From: Moritella sp. 5
GTDB taxonomy: Bacteria; Pseudomonadota; Gammaproteobacteria; Enterobacterales; Moritellaceae
NCBI RefSeq assembly: GCF_018219455.1
Contig: NZ_CP056122.1
Location: 4,458,065 to 4,522,064 of the forward strand
Length of the DNA: 64,000 bases
Direction of reading: 5' to 3'
The notes beneath the pieces are model-generated. The model was not told the DNA's origin. It saw only the letters and a program-made list of their open reading frames with translations, and ran no database searches. Position 1 is the stretch's first letter, and each line of letters opens with the position of its first letter. The position numbers were made by a program, and so were the translations under genes. Below, in pieces: positions 12,976 through 24,083 of this stretch.

Positions 12976-13779
12976 TTATTTCACTTCCTGCCAAAATGAC
13001 TCCATTTCCTCTACAGAACAATCACTTAGTATCTTACCATTCTGTAATGCAAGTACTTCAACCTGTCTAAATCTTTTTTCAAACTTTTCATTTGCCTTAC
13101 GAAGTGCTTGCTCAGGATCGTGTTTTAGGTGGCGTGTGACATTCACTACAGAGAACAATAAATCACCTAATTCTTCTTCTAACTTAGCCTGATCAACAAC
13201 CGCAGCATCCGCTTCTGCAACAACTTCGTCAACCTCCTCATAAACCTTTGATAATGCTTGCTTATACTCTTCAAAGTCAAAGTTAACATCGGCAGCTCTT
13301 TGCTGTATTTTAGCCGCTCTAACCAGTGCAGGAAAAACATTGGGAATATTGTCTAATGCACTGTGTTGAGCCGGTTTTTTATGATTTTCAAAACGCTCTT
13401 TCGACTTTTGTTTTTGCCATGCGGCAATAACTTCAGATTCAGACTGTAGTTTTATTTCACCAAAAATATATGGGTGACGTTGGATTAATTTCTCAGCGAG
13501 CTGCTGAATAACGTCATCGAAGCTGAACAACGCCTCTTCCTGTCCTAATTGGCTATAATAGAGTACGTGATAAAGCAGATCACCGACTTCACCTTTAAGA
13601 CCTTTTAGACCTTTTAGATCATGATGTTCAATAGCATCAACCACTTCATAAGCTTCCTCCAAAGTGAATTTAGCTATCGATGCAAAGCTTTGCTGCAGGT
13701 TCCAAGGGCATCCTGTATCTGGATTACGTAATTTCTCAACAATATGCCGTAAATCATTAATCGTGTACTTTTCTTTCAA
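12976..13779 (-). CDS. mazG: Nucleoside triphosphate pyrophosphohydrolase MazG
   Basis: MazG hydrolyses NTPs to NMP and PPi and, in E. coli, lowers ppGpp during starvation; it fits beside relA. Two MazG domains are visible, RNPDTGCPWN..TLEEAYEVVDAIE near the N-terminus and VYEEVDEVVAEA..LEEELGDLLFSVVNVTRHL in the C-terminal half. The frame is open from a TTG at 13818. I prefer the TTG at 13779 because AGGA lies 6 nt upstream, giving 267 residues. A short tandem LKGLKGLKG run stands where relatives have one copy. Confidence 0.9.
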   Translation of the reverse strand: MKEKYTINDLRHIVEKLRNPDTGCPWNLQQSFASIAKFTLEEAYEVVDAIEHHDLKGLKGLKGEVGDLLYHVLYYSQLGQEEALFSFDDVIQQLAEKLIQRHPYIFGEIKLQSESEVIAAWQKQKSKERFENHKKPAQHSALDNIPNVFPALVRAAKIQQRAADVNFDFEEYKQALSKVYEEVDEVVAEADAAVVDQAKLEEELGDLLFSVVNVTRHLKHDPEQALRKANEKFEKRFRQVEVLALQNGKILSDCSVEEMESFWQEVK

Positions 13780-13986
13780 AATAAATCCTATTAATTCAAC
13801 TTTTATGTGAAATCCCAAGATCCTGACTCATTACTTTATATAGAACCATAACTGAGACTAAATGATTTATCAGTGAGTATATAATGATATTCATTACGTT
13901 TGGAGAAGTGTGACTAAATGATCTAGGAAGGGTTTATAACGCACGATGAATCATCTGATGATGATCAACAGTACGTTATGATGCTA

Positions 13987-16900
13987 TTAAGCAGTCCATT
14001 TTTTACTTAAATCAACATTATCTAACTGTTCTGGTTGCAGATATTTACTTAAATCAATCTCATCGAGTTGTTCAGTGTTAAGGTATTTTTGCGCATATTT
14101 AATATGCGTGCCGCTTTGTAAGAATAATCTAAATAACTCAATATCTAAATGTTGGTCCAAGGCCATCTGGTACATGATATCAACGGCAACACTAACCGGT
14201 TTTGCTTTCTTATAAGGACGGTCAGACGCGGTCAGGGCTTCGAAGATATCCGCGATCACTAAGATTCGTTCAGGAATAGAAAGGTCATCAGCAGTCAATT
14301 TACGCGGATAACCCGTGCCTTTTAATGTTTCATGGTGAGTTGAAGCATAACGCGGGACACGACTTAATTCTGGTGGAAAGGGGAGATTATCTAACATCTT
14401 AATGGTACTGATCATGTGCTCGTTGATTTTATACCTGTCTTCCGCGGTTAACGTGCCGCGGCTAATCGTTAAGTTATAGACTTCTCCTAAGTTATACTGA
14501 TGCTCTGGAACATCCATCTTAATACCAAACTTAGGGTCAAACTCCACTTTACGATCTCGCTCAACAATATGCGCGGCTTTATTTGAAAGCAATTTTTCAA
14601 TCACAGGTAAACGGGTATTTAACGATTCTTTTTTCAACAGCTCTTCAACCGAAGACAGTCCTAAACTATCATCGAAATGACGTAACCATGTTTGTTCTGA
14701 TAAAGCCTTCACACGGGCAACTTTATCATCACTCATAAACTCACCGCCAACATTCGATGCCGCAATAAACGCAAAATCATCGGTCAACTTCTGTTGTTTG
14801 GCCTTAAGCGCAGCATCAATCGTACTCTTATGCTCTGGTAATACGATTTGTTGTTTGAGCGCGGTAATTTCAGCATCACGCCATAACACTTCAAACCGTG
14901 TTCTAATTTCGTGGATACGGTTATAATTAGCCTCTAATTTAGTGCCCTTATCGACAATATATTCAGGTGTCGTGATCTTGCCACAATCATGCAGCCAAGC
15001 CGCAATTCTAAATTCACGTTTCTCATCCGCGTTAGCAAATTTGAAATCTTTAAATAACGCAGAATCACATTGCTCAGTAACCTCTGCTAACATTATGCCA
15101 AGCTCTGGCACACGATTACAATGACCAGCCGTGTATTTCGATTTATCATCAATCGCTTGCGCAATAAGCTTAATAAACGCTTCTAAGAATTCTTCTTGTG
15201 CTATTTCATATTGCTGTAAGTCTTTTGACATCTCCATCATGGCTTCAGATAATTCCCAGACTTCTTTTATCGGCGTACTTACTAATTTAACATCATCATA
15301 CTGGCGCTCTTGTACTTTTTTAGTTTCAATTCGTAATTGACGGATTGGCCGTACAATTGGAGCCCCAAACAACCAAGCTACGGGCAACATCAGTAACATG
15401 AAAACAATTGTAACTAAAATAGATATTTGTACCTGGCCAGTCACCTTGCTATAAATCACAGCCTTAGGGATAACAACAGCAAAGAACTCTTCTGACTTAG
15501 AGTTCACTTTAACAGGACTGATATAGATAAGTTTTTCCTGATCATTAATGACACGTTCAATAATTTGATCGTGATTGCCTTGCAAGTCTATTAGTGATAC
15601 TAAGTCTTGATAAGGCACCATAATGTTGTCTCGTATGGCTTTATCCCCAAGCCATTTACTCGTGAGTGCAGCCCGTTGGCTATCATTAATATTTTCTATC
15701 GCAGCATTAATAATAGGAATAAGGTCATTATTTTCAGACTTAAGTAAAATATAGAATTTTGACGAAAATTCTTTCTCTAAATCGATAATATCATCATGTA
15801 ACTTGAGGTTTTGGTGAAAATATTGTGATAACCCAGAAATAAGTACAGGTTTAACATCTAGCAATGCATCCGTTTGCCCCTTCGAAACAGACTCAAATGC
15901 TACGTATCTATCAGCAAATTCAATCAACTCAATATTAGGAAAATCTTGGCGTAGTTTAGCTGCAATAGGCCAACCCGATAAGATAGCGACTTTACGCCCT
16001 GCCAATTCGGCATAATTATGAATATCAGCACTAGTGGTACGCGTCACTAAACCAAAGTTAAAGTCATAAATAGGATCGCTATATACACCCGTATATTCAT
16101 GGTTCTTATTCTTCTGTAACGAGTGCAATCCGTCTAGAGAGTTATTGTTATACTTGCCGATTAACTCAACCCAAGAAAAGCCATTAATAAACTCAAAATC
16201 AATTCCAGTCATTTCCTCAATCAACAACAAGATATCAATAGCATATCCTTGAGGTTGCCCGGATAAAGAAAAATCAAGCGGCGCCCAGTCGTTTTGGTTT
16301 GATATCTTAATTTTAGATTTTTTGCTGATAATGCTACGTTGGTACGCTGTTAACGCCAACATGTTGGACTTAGGGATGACAACATTCTTAGCCACTTCAC
16401 GACTTGAAGAGATAACTTCGCCAGATTTTGTGTATAGATAAGACGCTACGCCACTGGTATCACCTAAATCGAATGAATTACTTGATAGCTTTTCTGCGAT
16501 TGAAGACAATACAATATCAATACCTAAGATACTATTCTGAATTTGGTTATTTTTTTCTTTAAACTTAAGTGAGTAAGTTTGACCCGTAACTTTTAAATGT
16601 TGAAATAAATAGGGCTTGGTTTTAAATACTGAATCTGTGTTTGCAGCCTCATACCAAGGTCTTTCAGTTGGGAAATAGTTACTTTTTGTAGTAACCATTT
16701 CTCGTAATAGAAATTCACGATTATAATAATAAGTTTCACGAACTCGATTATTTCTGTCACCCGTTATCTTGATAACGACCCAGCGGTCATCTCGATTGGC
16801 AGCAATTTTATCCCGTACAACTGGCGAAGACTCAAGGTTAATTAATTGATAAAAATCATCATTATCAGAGCCAATATAGATACTATAAAATAATGGATGT

Positions 16901-17193
16901 TCGGTCATAACTTCGGCCAGAATATTGTGAAGATCTGTCTCATTAGATTGAATATCAAACATCTGGTTCATCGCAACCAATAAGCGTGCCGTATTAGAGG
17001 CATCACGTTCTAAATTTTGTATATATACTGATAAATCGAAAGATGCCTTAGATAAACTTTGCAACGTGTGTTCCATCGCCATTTTTTTGCTGAAATGGTA
17101 TTGCAAAGATACCGCAACAAATCCAGTGATAAGTGTTGCAAGCACAAACATGGTACCGACAGTAAAGCGCAGTGAAAACTTCCTTAATTTCAT
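13987..17193 (-). CDS. Membrane HD-GYP protein with dCache-like and SBP_bac_3 sensor domains
   Basis: This 1068-residue putative c-di-GMP phosphodiesterase has a membrane helix at about 10-32, then a dCache-like periplasmic region. A solute-binding-protein family 3 domain follows at roughly 298-517 (DFSLSGQPQGYAIDILLLIEEMTGIDFEF). A second membrane helix near 595-612 leads into HAMP, and the C-terminus is HD-GYP. HD-GYP residues seen are AGHCNRVPEL, LHDCGK near 734, NEHMISTIKML near 926 and HHETLKGTGYP near 953. The HD-to-GYP distance is about 220 residues, far above the usual 60-70, so there is a large insertion. The ligand is unknown; an amino acid is possible from the SBP3 family. Confidence 0.88.
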   Translation of the reverse strand: MKLRKFSLRFTVGTMFVLATLITGFVAVSLQYHFSKKMAMEHTLQSLSKASFDLSVYIQNLERDASNTARLLVAMNQMFDIQSNETDLHNILAEVMTEHPLFYSIYIGSDNDDFYQLINLESSPVVRDKIAANRDDRWVVIKITGDRNNRVRETYYYNREFLLREMVTTKSNYFPTERPWYEAANTDSVFKTKPYLFQHLKVTGQTYSLKFKEKNNQIQNSILGIDIVLSSIAEKLSSNSFDLGDTSGVASYLYTKSGEVISSSREVAKNVVIPKSNMLALTAYQRSIISKKSKIKISNQNDWAPLDFSLSGQPQGYAIDILLLIEEMTGIDFEFINGFSWVELIGKYNNNSLDGLHSLQKNKNHEYTGVYSDPIYDFNFGLVTRTTSADIHNYAELAGRKVAILSGWPIAAKLRQDFPNIELIEFADRYVAFESVSKGQTDALLDVKPVLISGLSQYFHQNLKLHDDIIDLEKEFSSKFYILLKSENNDLIPIINAAIENINDSQRAALTSKWLGDKAIRDNIMVPYQDLVSLIDLQGNHDQIIERVINDQEKLIYISPVKVNSKSEEFFAVVIPKAVIYSKVTGQVQISILVTIVFMLLMLPVAWLFGAPIVRPIRQLRIETKKVQERQYDDVKLVSTPIKEVWELSEAMMEMSKDLQQYEIAQEEFLEAFIKLIAQAIDDKSKYTAGHCNRVPELGIMLAEVTEQCDSALFKDFKFANADEKREFRIAAWLHDCGKITTPEYIVDKGTKLEANYNRIHEIRTRFEVLWRDAEITALKQQIVLPEHKSTIDAALKAKQQKLTDDFAFIAASNVGGEFMSDDKVARVKALSEQTWLRHFDDSLGLSSVEELLKKESLNTRLPVIEKLLSNKAAHIVERDRKVEFDPKFGIKMDVPEHQYNLGEVYNLTISRGTLTAEDRYKINEHMISTIKMLDNLPFPPELSRVPRYASTHHETLKGTGYPRKLTADDLSIPERILVIADIFEALTASDRPYKKAKPVSVAVDIMYQMALDQHLDIELFRLFLQSGTHIKYAQKYLNTEQLDEIDLSKYLQPEQLDNVDLSKKWTA

Positions 17194-17574
17194 CGCTATT
17201 CTTCCTTAAATTCAATGACTTTATACAACTTTAAAGCATGCTTTTCATACGCTACCGCAAATAAACAGAGCACTCTGTCTAATTAGAAAGAGTATTCGAT
17301 AAAAATAAAGGGAATGCGATGTACATCAAGTAATTAGGTGATAGGAGTTTCTAACGTGTGGATTAAAGTATGTTTTGTGGTGTGAGTTTTATTTGGTAAG
17401 AAGGAAATAACATGCAAAATGACAAGAAAAAGACTTGCCTATAATACCTACCCTAATACTTCAGATGTAGACATACCGACAAGTAAAATTATTTCTGAGA
17501 TAAAAGCCGGTATTGAAATCACAATCCCGGCTTTATAGATCACTACATTACAGATACATATTTTACGTAATCAA
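17194..17574. other. Intergenic region between relA and the HD-GYP gene
   Basis: This 381-nt stretch has no convincing gene. Its relA-proximal end holds the hairpin listed at 17502-17535; the remainder is AT-rich and must contain the HD-GYP promoter, but no hexamer pair stands out. Confidence 0.6.
17502..17535 (-). terminator. Probable relA terminator hairpin
   Basis: AAAGCCGG (17503-17510) pairs with CCGGCTTT (17527-17534). After one mismatch, ATTG/CAAT extends the stem to a 6-nt loop. On the minus strand the stem ends in TTTTAT. It lies 40 nt downstream of the relA stop. Confidence 0.65.
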
Positions 17575-19821
17575 TTATCTTAAACGCTTCGCGTAAATCA
17601 CCCCTTTTACCTGACTCATGCGATTGGTCAAATGGCTTAAGGTATCAATATTATACAGCTCGATATTAATTTCTAACGTCGCTGTTTGTAACTTAGGATC
17701 AGAACGCGTATTCATACCCACGACATGGATACGATCATTAGCAAAGATAGTCGTTAAGTCACGTAATAAACCACTACGATCCGTTGCATGTACCACCAGA
17801 GTAACACGATAACCGCCACTAAAATCGTCGCCCCAAACTGCATCAATAATACGCTCTGGTTGACGATTACTTAAATCAACATACTGTAAACAGCCATGAC
17901 GGTGGATAGAGATACCACGGCCTTGCGTGATATAACCGACAATGTCATCACCTGGGATCGGCTGACAACAATTCGCAATATGGGTCATCAAATTTCCCAT
18001 GCCTTCCACCACAATATGATCTTTATTGCGTTTTTTCTTCTGCTGGTTTTGTGATTTTTGTACTTGCTGGTCAACCAACTCTAGCGCAAGCTTATCTTCT
18101 TCTTCCGCACTGGGCTGTAATAGCAGCACTTTAATATGGTTAATTACTTGGTTAAGACGCGCATCGCCACTACCAACTTGGGCCAATAAATCTTCTAGCG
18201 TATTAGAGTTAAAACGCTCGAAGGCACAGCTCGCATCAGACAGCTGGAGTTTAAGTTTATGCAACTCACCTTCTAGCATGTCTTTACCAGCGGCGACATT
18301 CTTATCACGATCAAGACGCTTAAAGTATGTATTAATCTTGGCTCGTGCGCGTGCAGATTTCACATAACCGAGATTCGGTAATAACCAATCACGACTTGGA
18401 TTGGGATTTTTCTGGGTGATAATTTCAACCTGGTCGCCAGTCTGTAGTTCATACGTGAACGGGACAATACGACCACTGATTTTGGCTCCAATACAGCGAT
18501 GACCAACCATACTATGTACATAGTAAGCAAAATCAAGCGGCGTTGAACCTTGTGGCATATCAACCACATCACCTTTTGGGGTAAACACATACACACGATC
18601 ATCAAATACCTGACTGCGTAACTCATCAACTAAGCTACCGCTTTCAGCCATATCATCTTGCCATGCTAATAATTTACGTAACCAAGCAATTTTCTCTTCG
18701 TAACTGCCTTTCTTGGTAGTATCAGCACCTTCTTTGTAACGCCAATGCGCAGCAACACCTAACTCTGCGTCATCGTGCATTTGTTTAGTACGGATCTGTA
18801 CCTCAACCGCTTTATTCTCGTCACCAACCGCGACAACAGTATGAATTGATTGATAACCATTGGCTTTTGGATTTGCCACATAGTCATCAAATTCACTGGG
18901 AATAGGACGGAATAAATTATGAATAACACCCAAAGCAGCATAACAATCCTGTAATTCAGCGGCAATCACACGTACTGCTCGCACGTCATAGAGGCCGGTG
19001 AAATCCAAGTTTTTCTTCTGCATTTTTTTCCAAATGCTGTAGATATGCTTGGGACGACCGTAAACTTCAACTTTCCCACCAGCAGCTTCAACACCCGTTT
19101 TAACTTGCGCTACAAAGCTGTCGATAAACTCTTCACGATCAATACGCCGTTCAAGTAATAGTTTCGCAATTTGTTTATAGGTATCAGGATGCGAATAACG
19201 GAATGATAGATCTTCTAATTCCCACTTAAGCTGGCCAATACCTAAACGGTTGGCTAAAGGCGCGTAAATATCTGAAATTTCTTTCGCAGCCAATACGCGT
19301 TCTTCTTCAGATTTATTTTTGACCTGACGAAGATGACAAATACGTTCAGCTAATTTGATCACAATCGCGCGTACATCATCCACAATCGCCATTAACATAC
19401 GGCGTAGATTATCCACCTGACTTTCCGATGGCTTTTGTGATTTTGCTTGTAGCGTACGGATCGCATCCATCTCTACAACGGCGACTAATAAGGGTAGTAG
19501 CTTGCAGCCAAACAAGGTGTCAATTTGTTCGTTATCATATAACTTGGCATCAAAAAATGGATACAGCAAAGCGACCTTTAAGGTCTCCATATCCATATCC
19601 ATGGTCATCAATATTTCAACCATTTCCACCCCGTAAGCAAGTAACGGGAAATGAATTTCAGCTTCATCCTCTAAGGATTCAGCTGCTTCTTTTAATGCTA
19701 ATTGAGAATATAACTCAAATAATTCATCTTGCTCTGTCGAGGTGAGTGCTAACGAAGACGTCCAGGTCTTCGCATCAAAGTCTTCCGGGTTGGTCAAATG
19801 AGAATCACGTACCGCAACCAT
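17575..19821 (-). CDS. relA: GTP pyrophosphokinase RelA
   Basis: RelA is the ribosome-associated (p)ppGpp synthetase of the stringent response. It has 748 residues. The N-terminal HD-type hydrolase domain is degenerate (HFPLLAYGVEMVEIL in place of the metal-binding HD motif), marking RelA and not SpoT. The synthetase domain has GRPKHIYSIWKKM, FTGLYDVRAVRVI and NPKANGYQSIH. TGS (VYVFTPKGDVVDMPQGSTPLDFAYYVH, split here), zinc-finger/helical and ACT domains follow. The ATG has AGGA upstream. The order rlmD-relA-mazG-pyrG-eno matches E. coli apart from the inserted HD-GYP gene. Confidence 0.96.
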   Translation of the reverse strand: MVAVRDSHLTNPEDFDAKTWTSSLALTSTEQDELFELYSQLALKEAAESLEDEAEIHFPLLAYGVEMVEILMTMDMDMETLKVALLYPFFDAKLYDNEQIDTLFGCKLLPLLVAVVEMDAIRTLQAKSQKPSESQVDNLRRMLMAIVDDVRAIVIKLAERICHLRQVKNKSEEERVLAAKEISDIYAPLANRLGIGQLKWELEDLSFRYSHPDTYKQIAKLLLERRIDREEFIDSFVAQVKTGVEAAGGKVEVYGRPKHIYSIWKKMQKKNLDFTGLYDVRAVRVIAAELQDCYAALGVIHNLFRPIPSEFDDYVANPKANGYQSIHTVVAVGDENKAVEVQIRTKQMHDDAELGVAAHWRYKEGADTTKKGSYEEKIAWLRKLLAWQDDMAESGSLVDELRSQVFDDRVYVFTPKGDVVDMPQGSTPLDFAYYVHSMVGHRCIGAKISGRIVPFTYELQTGDQVEIITQKNPNPSRDWLLPNLGYVKSARARAKINTYFKRLDRDKNVAAGKDMLEGELHKLKLQLSDASCAFERFNSNTLEDLLAQVGSGDARLNQVINHIKVLLLQPSAEEEDKLALELVDQQVQKSQNQQKKKRNKDHIVVEGMGNLMTHIANCCQPIPGDDIVGYITQGRGISIHRHGCLQYVDLSNRQPERIIDAVWGDDFSGGYRVTLVVHATDRSGLLRDLTTIFANDRIHVVGMNTRSDPKLQTATLEINIELYNIDTLSHLTNRMSQVKGVIYAKRLR

Positions 19822-19861
19822 GTCTTAATTCCTAACAAGATTAAACCAAAAAATACACGCG

Positions 19862-21196
19862 CTAAACGCGTTCAAATAACGCCATTGACTCAACATGTCC
19901 CGTTTGTGGAAACATATCAATCATACCAAGGCGTGTTAATTTATAATGCTTTTCCATCAACAACTTCGAGTCTCGCGCTAATGTTGCTGGATTGCAAGAT
20001 ACATAGACAATTTTATTCACTTTTAGTTTATGTAAATATTGCACTGTTTCTGCCGCCCCCGCTCGAGCAGGATCTAATAATACTTTATCGAACCTATTTT
20101 TTGCCCAAGATAGCTTAGAGAAGTCAGCCGATAAGTCCGCTTGATAGAATTCCGCATTATCAACATTGTTCGCCATTGCATTGACTTGTGCCTGACGCAC
20201 CATTTCATCAACACCTTCCACACCTACGACTGAATGACATAAACGCGCAACTGGTAAACTAAAGTTACCACCACCACAGAACAGATCTAATACTTTGTCT
20301 TCAGGGCTTAAATCGAGCCAATCGAGTGCTTGCGCCACCATTTGGTTATTAACCACAGGGTTAACTTGAATAAAATTACCCGGCGTAAAACTTAATTTAA
20401 ATTCACCATCAGCAAGCTGATACCAAGCGGCTGGCGTATCAGGGGTTAATTGAAGTATCGATTCAGGCTCAGGTTGTAGGTAAATACTTAACTGATGTTC
20501 ACCAGCAAAGGCTTGCAGTAAAGCTTGATCTTTATCCTTCAAGGGTTTTAAAATTCGGAATAAGCAAATAATGCCAGAATCCACAGCAAACAACTCAATA
20601 TGGCCTAAATCACGACGTACACTAAGCGTAGCAAGTAATTGGCGTAAAGGTTGAATCAATGCTGACAAGGCGGGTACTAATACCGGACACTGATTAATTG
20701 CGACTAGGGATTTACTGTTACGTTCACGAAAGCCAAATACCAATTGCTTGGCTTTACGATCAAACATCACACTTAAACGTGCAGTACGACGATACTGCCA
20801 AGGCTGTGATAATATAGGCTCAGCAAATTCAATATCATCATTTTTACTGAAGTTCTGTAATAAACTAAACAATGCCGTTTGTTTATAATCAGCCTGAACA
20901 TGGCTATCTAATGTTTGTAAACTACAGCCGCCACACGTTGCATAATGCGGGCATGCTGGTTCGATTCGTTGCTCAGATGGCGTTATTACTTTTCTTAAGA
21001 TCGCTTTTGCGTATTGTTTTTTTTGTTCAATAATATTCACTGATACGCGTTCACCTGGTAATCCACCAGCAACAAATACCGCTTTGCCATCAAGGCGACC
21101 TAAACCTAAACCTTGATGATCTAATTTTTCAATAGTGATCTCGACCGCTTTACTCGGAGTTTTATGTACTTTTTTTGCTTTAAAAATTTGCGCCAT
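19862..21196 (-). CDS. rlmD: 23S rRNA (uracil(1939)-C(5))-methyltransferase RlmD
   Basis: RlmD makes m5U1939 in 23S rRNA using SAM. It contains an N-terminal TRAM domain, the Fe-S cluster cysteines in CPHYATCGGCSLQ, a SAM site VLDLFCGGGNFSLPVA, and the catalytic region LLDPARAGAAETVQ with the nucleophile in VYVSCNPATLARD. The frame opens at a TTG at 21208. The ATG at 21196 (MAQIFKAKK) is taken because E. coli RlmD also begins MAQ, giving 444 residues. No strong ribosome site is visible. It is divergent from barA. Confidence 0.94.
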   Translation of the reverse strand: MAQIFKAKKVHKTPSKAVEITIEKLDHQGLGLGRLDGKAVFVAGGLPGERVSVNIIEQKKQYAKAILRKVITPSEQRIEPACPHYATCGGCSLQTLDSHVQADYKQTALFSLLQNFSKNDDIEFAEPILSQPWQYRRTARLSVMFDRKAKQLVFGFRERNSKSLVAINQCPVLVPALSALIQPLRQLLATLSVRRDLGHIELFAVDSGIICLFRILKPLKDKDQALLQAFAGEHQLSIYLQPEPESILQLTPDTPAAWYQLADGEFKLSFTPGNFIQVNPVVNNQMVAQALDWLDLSPEDKVLDLFCGGGNFSLPVARLCHSVVGVEGVDEMVRQAQVNAMANNVDNAEFYQADLSADFSKLSWAKNRFDKVLLDPARAGAAETVQYLHKLKVNKIVYVSCNPATLARDSKLLMEKHYKLTRLGMIDMFPQTGHVESMALFERV

Positions 21197-21314
21197 ATTG
21201 ATATACAACTATTGCCTATGTCATCATTAGGGTATTATTCTAACCTGCTTTCCCGCTTTATACTTAAATAACTTCTGTAGATGGCATTAAACCAGATACC
21301 AATAAGATGACTTT

Positions 21315-24050
21315 ATGACTAAATACGGACTTCGTGCCAAAGTAATGGCGCTGACGATTTTACCGACAGTTTTGATCGGGACATTATTAGCCAGCTATTT
21401 CACCTTTAACCGCTATCAGCAGCTAGAGACAGTACTTATTGAACAGGGCATTAATATCATTGAGCCACTGGCCATCGCGAGTGAGTACGGCATGTTACAA
21501 AACAGCCGAGAATCACTGAAAAAGCTACTCGGTTTAACCCACCGCAAGTTTGCGCCGACGATTAAAAGTATCGCCATTTTTGATAACAATAATAAACTGT
21601 TTGTAACCAGTAATTATCACCGTAATTTTTCCGTGCTGAAGAACCCCGACAACAACAAACTGCCGGAAATCACCCAAGTCGAAGTACTTGATGATTACAT
21701 CATTCTGCGTTCTCCGATTATTGCCGAAATTGACAATACCAATTTCCCGTTAAGTTTAGAAAATCCGGAACAGATACTCGGTTATTTATCTATTCAGCTC
21801 ATTCGTGACAAAGCGATATTACTGCAATACCGCGATACCACCGTCTCGGTATTTATTGTATTACTGGGCTTCTTTACCGCGCTTATCTTCTCCTGGCGAT
21901 TAGTTAAAAACGTTACCCAGCCCATTACCGACATGGTCACCGTCGTTGATCGGATCAGAGAAGGCCGGCTCGATGCCAGAGTAATCGGTGAACAAACGGG
22001 TGAACTAGCACTGCTCAAGAATGGTATTAACTCGATGGCAAAGTCACTCTCGGCTTATCACGAAGAAATGCAGCAAAATATTGACCAAGCAACCTCTGAT
22101 TTACGGGAAACCTTAGAGCAGATTGAAATTCAAAATATTGAATTAGATATGGCAAAAAAACGTGCTCAAGCAGCCGCACGAGTGAAATCTGAATTCTTGG
22201 CCAATATGAGTCATGAGTTAAGAACACCACTTAACGGGGTGATTGGCTTCTCTCGCCAGCTATTAAAAACGTCACTCAGTCCGAATCAAACCGATTACTT
22301 GCAGACCATTGAGAAATCAGCCAAGAACTTGCTTAACATCATTAATGACATTCTCGACTTTTCTAAGCTTGAAGCGGGTAAGTTAACCCTAGAGCAGATC
22401 CCATTCAATCTACGCGACACGATTGAAGAAGCCGCCATATTACTCGCACCAACAGTGCATGATAAAGGCCTTGAGCTATCCCTCCATGTTGATAAGAATG
22501 TCCCTGATGGCATTATTGGTGATCCATTCCGATTCCAGCAAGTGATCACCAACTTACTGGGTAATGCCATCAAGTTCACCGAAAGTGGTAATATTGATAT
22601 CCATATTGAATTACTGGAATCCACACATAATAGCGTCACTATTCAAACGAATATCCGCGATACCGGCATTGGCATTTCAGAGCAACAACAAGCGCAACTC
22701 TTTGAAGCCTTTAACCAAGCCGATACCAGTATTTCACGTCGTTATGGCGGTACCGGACTCGGTCTTGTTATTACCCAACGCTTAGTTGAATTTATGGGCG
22801 GTGAGATCTCGCTTGATTCTGACTTAGGCCAAGGTTCTAACTTTAAATTCTCGCTTAAATTTAATATGACCTCGACTTCATTATCTGAACCGCTGCCAGT
22901 CAGTGATTTTAAAGGTAAACAAGTCTTGCTCTATGAAGTAGATAATTACTCCGCACGTTCGTTAATATCCTTGCTGAATAGTTGGGATCTGGACGTTTTA
23001 CATTGTGCTAACGAAGCCGAGTGGCAACATTATATCGAGCAACCTTACCACTGCGTGATTATCGCTCAAAACGATGAAAACAATCTAACACCTATGTATA
23101 ACAAGATGAGCCAGTGTCATGATATTAATGCGGCTGTCGTGGTATTAATTAACTCTTCAGACCCTTGTTTACAAGAAGAAATCATTCAAACTGGCGCAAG
23201 GCATTGCCTCACGAAACCATGTAATCACCGTAAACTTGTTAATGCATTAGCCTATTTAGAAAAAACAGCTGAACAGCCAATCCCGCAGCTGAAGATTGAA
23301 AAACCAAAAGCTAAAGTTGACCTGTCAATTTTAGCGGTCGATGATAATCCTGCGAACCTAAAACTTATTAGTGCAATGTTGACAGATTCAGTCACTCGCA
23401 TTGAAATCTGTAGCAACGGTGCCGAAGCTGTTGCCAAAGCCAATAAAATGGATTTTGATATTATCTTTATGGATATTCAAATGCCAATTATGGATGGTAT
23501 TAGCGCCTGCAGATCGATTCGTTCTGGCAGCCGTAATCAATCAACACCGATTATTGCAGTAACCGCACATGCCATGAGTGGCGAACGTGACCGTCTACTG
23601 AGTAAAGGTATGGATGATTACTTAACGAAACCAATTGATGAGTCTATTCTAAAGCGTATCTTACAGCAATGGGGCAGTTCCTCACATGATAACAGTACGG
23701 TCAAAAACCATATTTTAAATTGGCCACTGACCTTACAACGTTCAATGGGTAAAGAAGATCTTGCGGTGGATATGCTAGAGATGTTCATCAATAGCTTACC
23801 TGAGATCAGTGAGCACCTTGAACAAGCCTTAGCACGGAGTTTGTCACGCTCAGAATTTCAGAAAATCATCCATAAATTTCACGGTGGCGCAGCATGTTGC
23901 GGGGTATTACCGATCCAGAATTTAGCCGATCAGATTGAGCGTGGTTTACGTAAGGGCGCAGACATCGAAGATGTTGAACCCGAAATATTTGAACTACAAG
24001 AAGCCATTGAAACAGTGATTAAGGAAGCACAGCCCTATTTACCCAATTAA
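21315..24050 (+). CDS. barA: Hybrid sensor histidine kinase BarA
   Basis: BarA phosphorylates the response regulator UvrY/VarA and so controls CsrB-type RNAs. The 911-residue protein has a membrane helix at about 13-31, a periplasmic loop, a second helix near 175-195 and HAMP. A HisKA domain ([16 protein letters not shown], His near 300) and HATPase_c ([30 protein letters not shown]) follow. Next come a degenerate first receiver, a second receiver with the phospho-Asp in [14 protein letters not shown], and an Hpt domain with [13 protein letters not shown]. Its position next to rlmD-relA is the usual barA locus. Confidence 0.94.
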   Translation: MTKYGLRAKVMALTILPTVLIGTLLASYFTFNRYQQLETVLIEQGINIIEPLAIASEYGMLQNSRESLKKLLGLTHRKFAPTIKSIAIFDNNNKLFVTSNYHRNFSVLKNPDNNKLPEITQVEVLDDYIILRSPIIAEIDNTNFPLSLENPEQILGYLSIQLIRDKAILLQYRDTTVSVFIVLLGFFTALIFSWRLVKNVTQPITDMVTVVDRIREGRLDARVIGEQTGELALLKNGINSMAKSLSAYHEEMQQNIDQATSDLRETLEQIEIQNIELDMAKKRAQAAARVKSEFLANMSHELRTPLNGVIGFSRQLLKTSLSPNQTDYLQTIEKSAKNLLNIINDILDFSKLEAGKLTLEQIPFNLRDTIEEAAILLAPTVHDKGLELSLHVDKNVPDGIIGDPFRFQQVITNLLGNAIKFTESGNIDIHIELLESTHNSVTIQTNIRDTGIGISEQQQAQLFEAFNQADTSISRRYGGTGLGLVITQRLVEFMGGEISLDSDLGQGSNFKFSLKFNMTSTSLSEPLPVSDFKGKQVLLYEVDNYSARSLISLLNSWDLDVLHCANEAEWQHYIEQPYHCVIIAQNDENNLTPMYNKMSQCHDINAAVVVLINSSDPCLQEEIIQTGARHCLTKPCNHRKLVNALAYLEKTAEQPIPQLKIEKPKAKVDLSILAVDDNPANLKLISAMLTDSVTRIEICSNGAEAVAKANKMDFDIIFMDIQMPIMDGISACRSIRSGSRNQSTPIIAVTAHAMSGERDRLLSKGMDDYLTKPIDESILKRILQQWGSSSHDNSTVKNHILNWPLTLQRSMGKEDLAVDMLEMFINSLPEISEHLEQALARSLSRSEFQKIIHKFHGGAACCGVLPIQNLADQIERGLRKGADIEDVEPEIFELQEAIETVIKEAQPYLPN

Positions 24051-24083
24051 CCACTAATCTAAATCTACTAACAACCACACAAT

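Noticed and set aside
19428-20118. Plus-strand open frames opposite relA and rlmD (105 and 106 codons)
   Set aside because: They overlap conserved coding sequence on the other strand and show no protein-like pattern.
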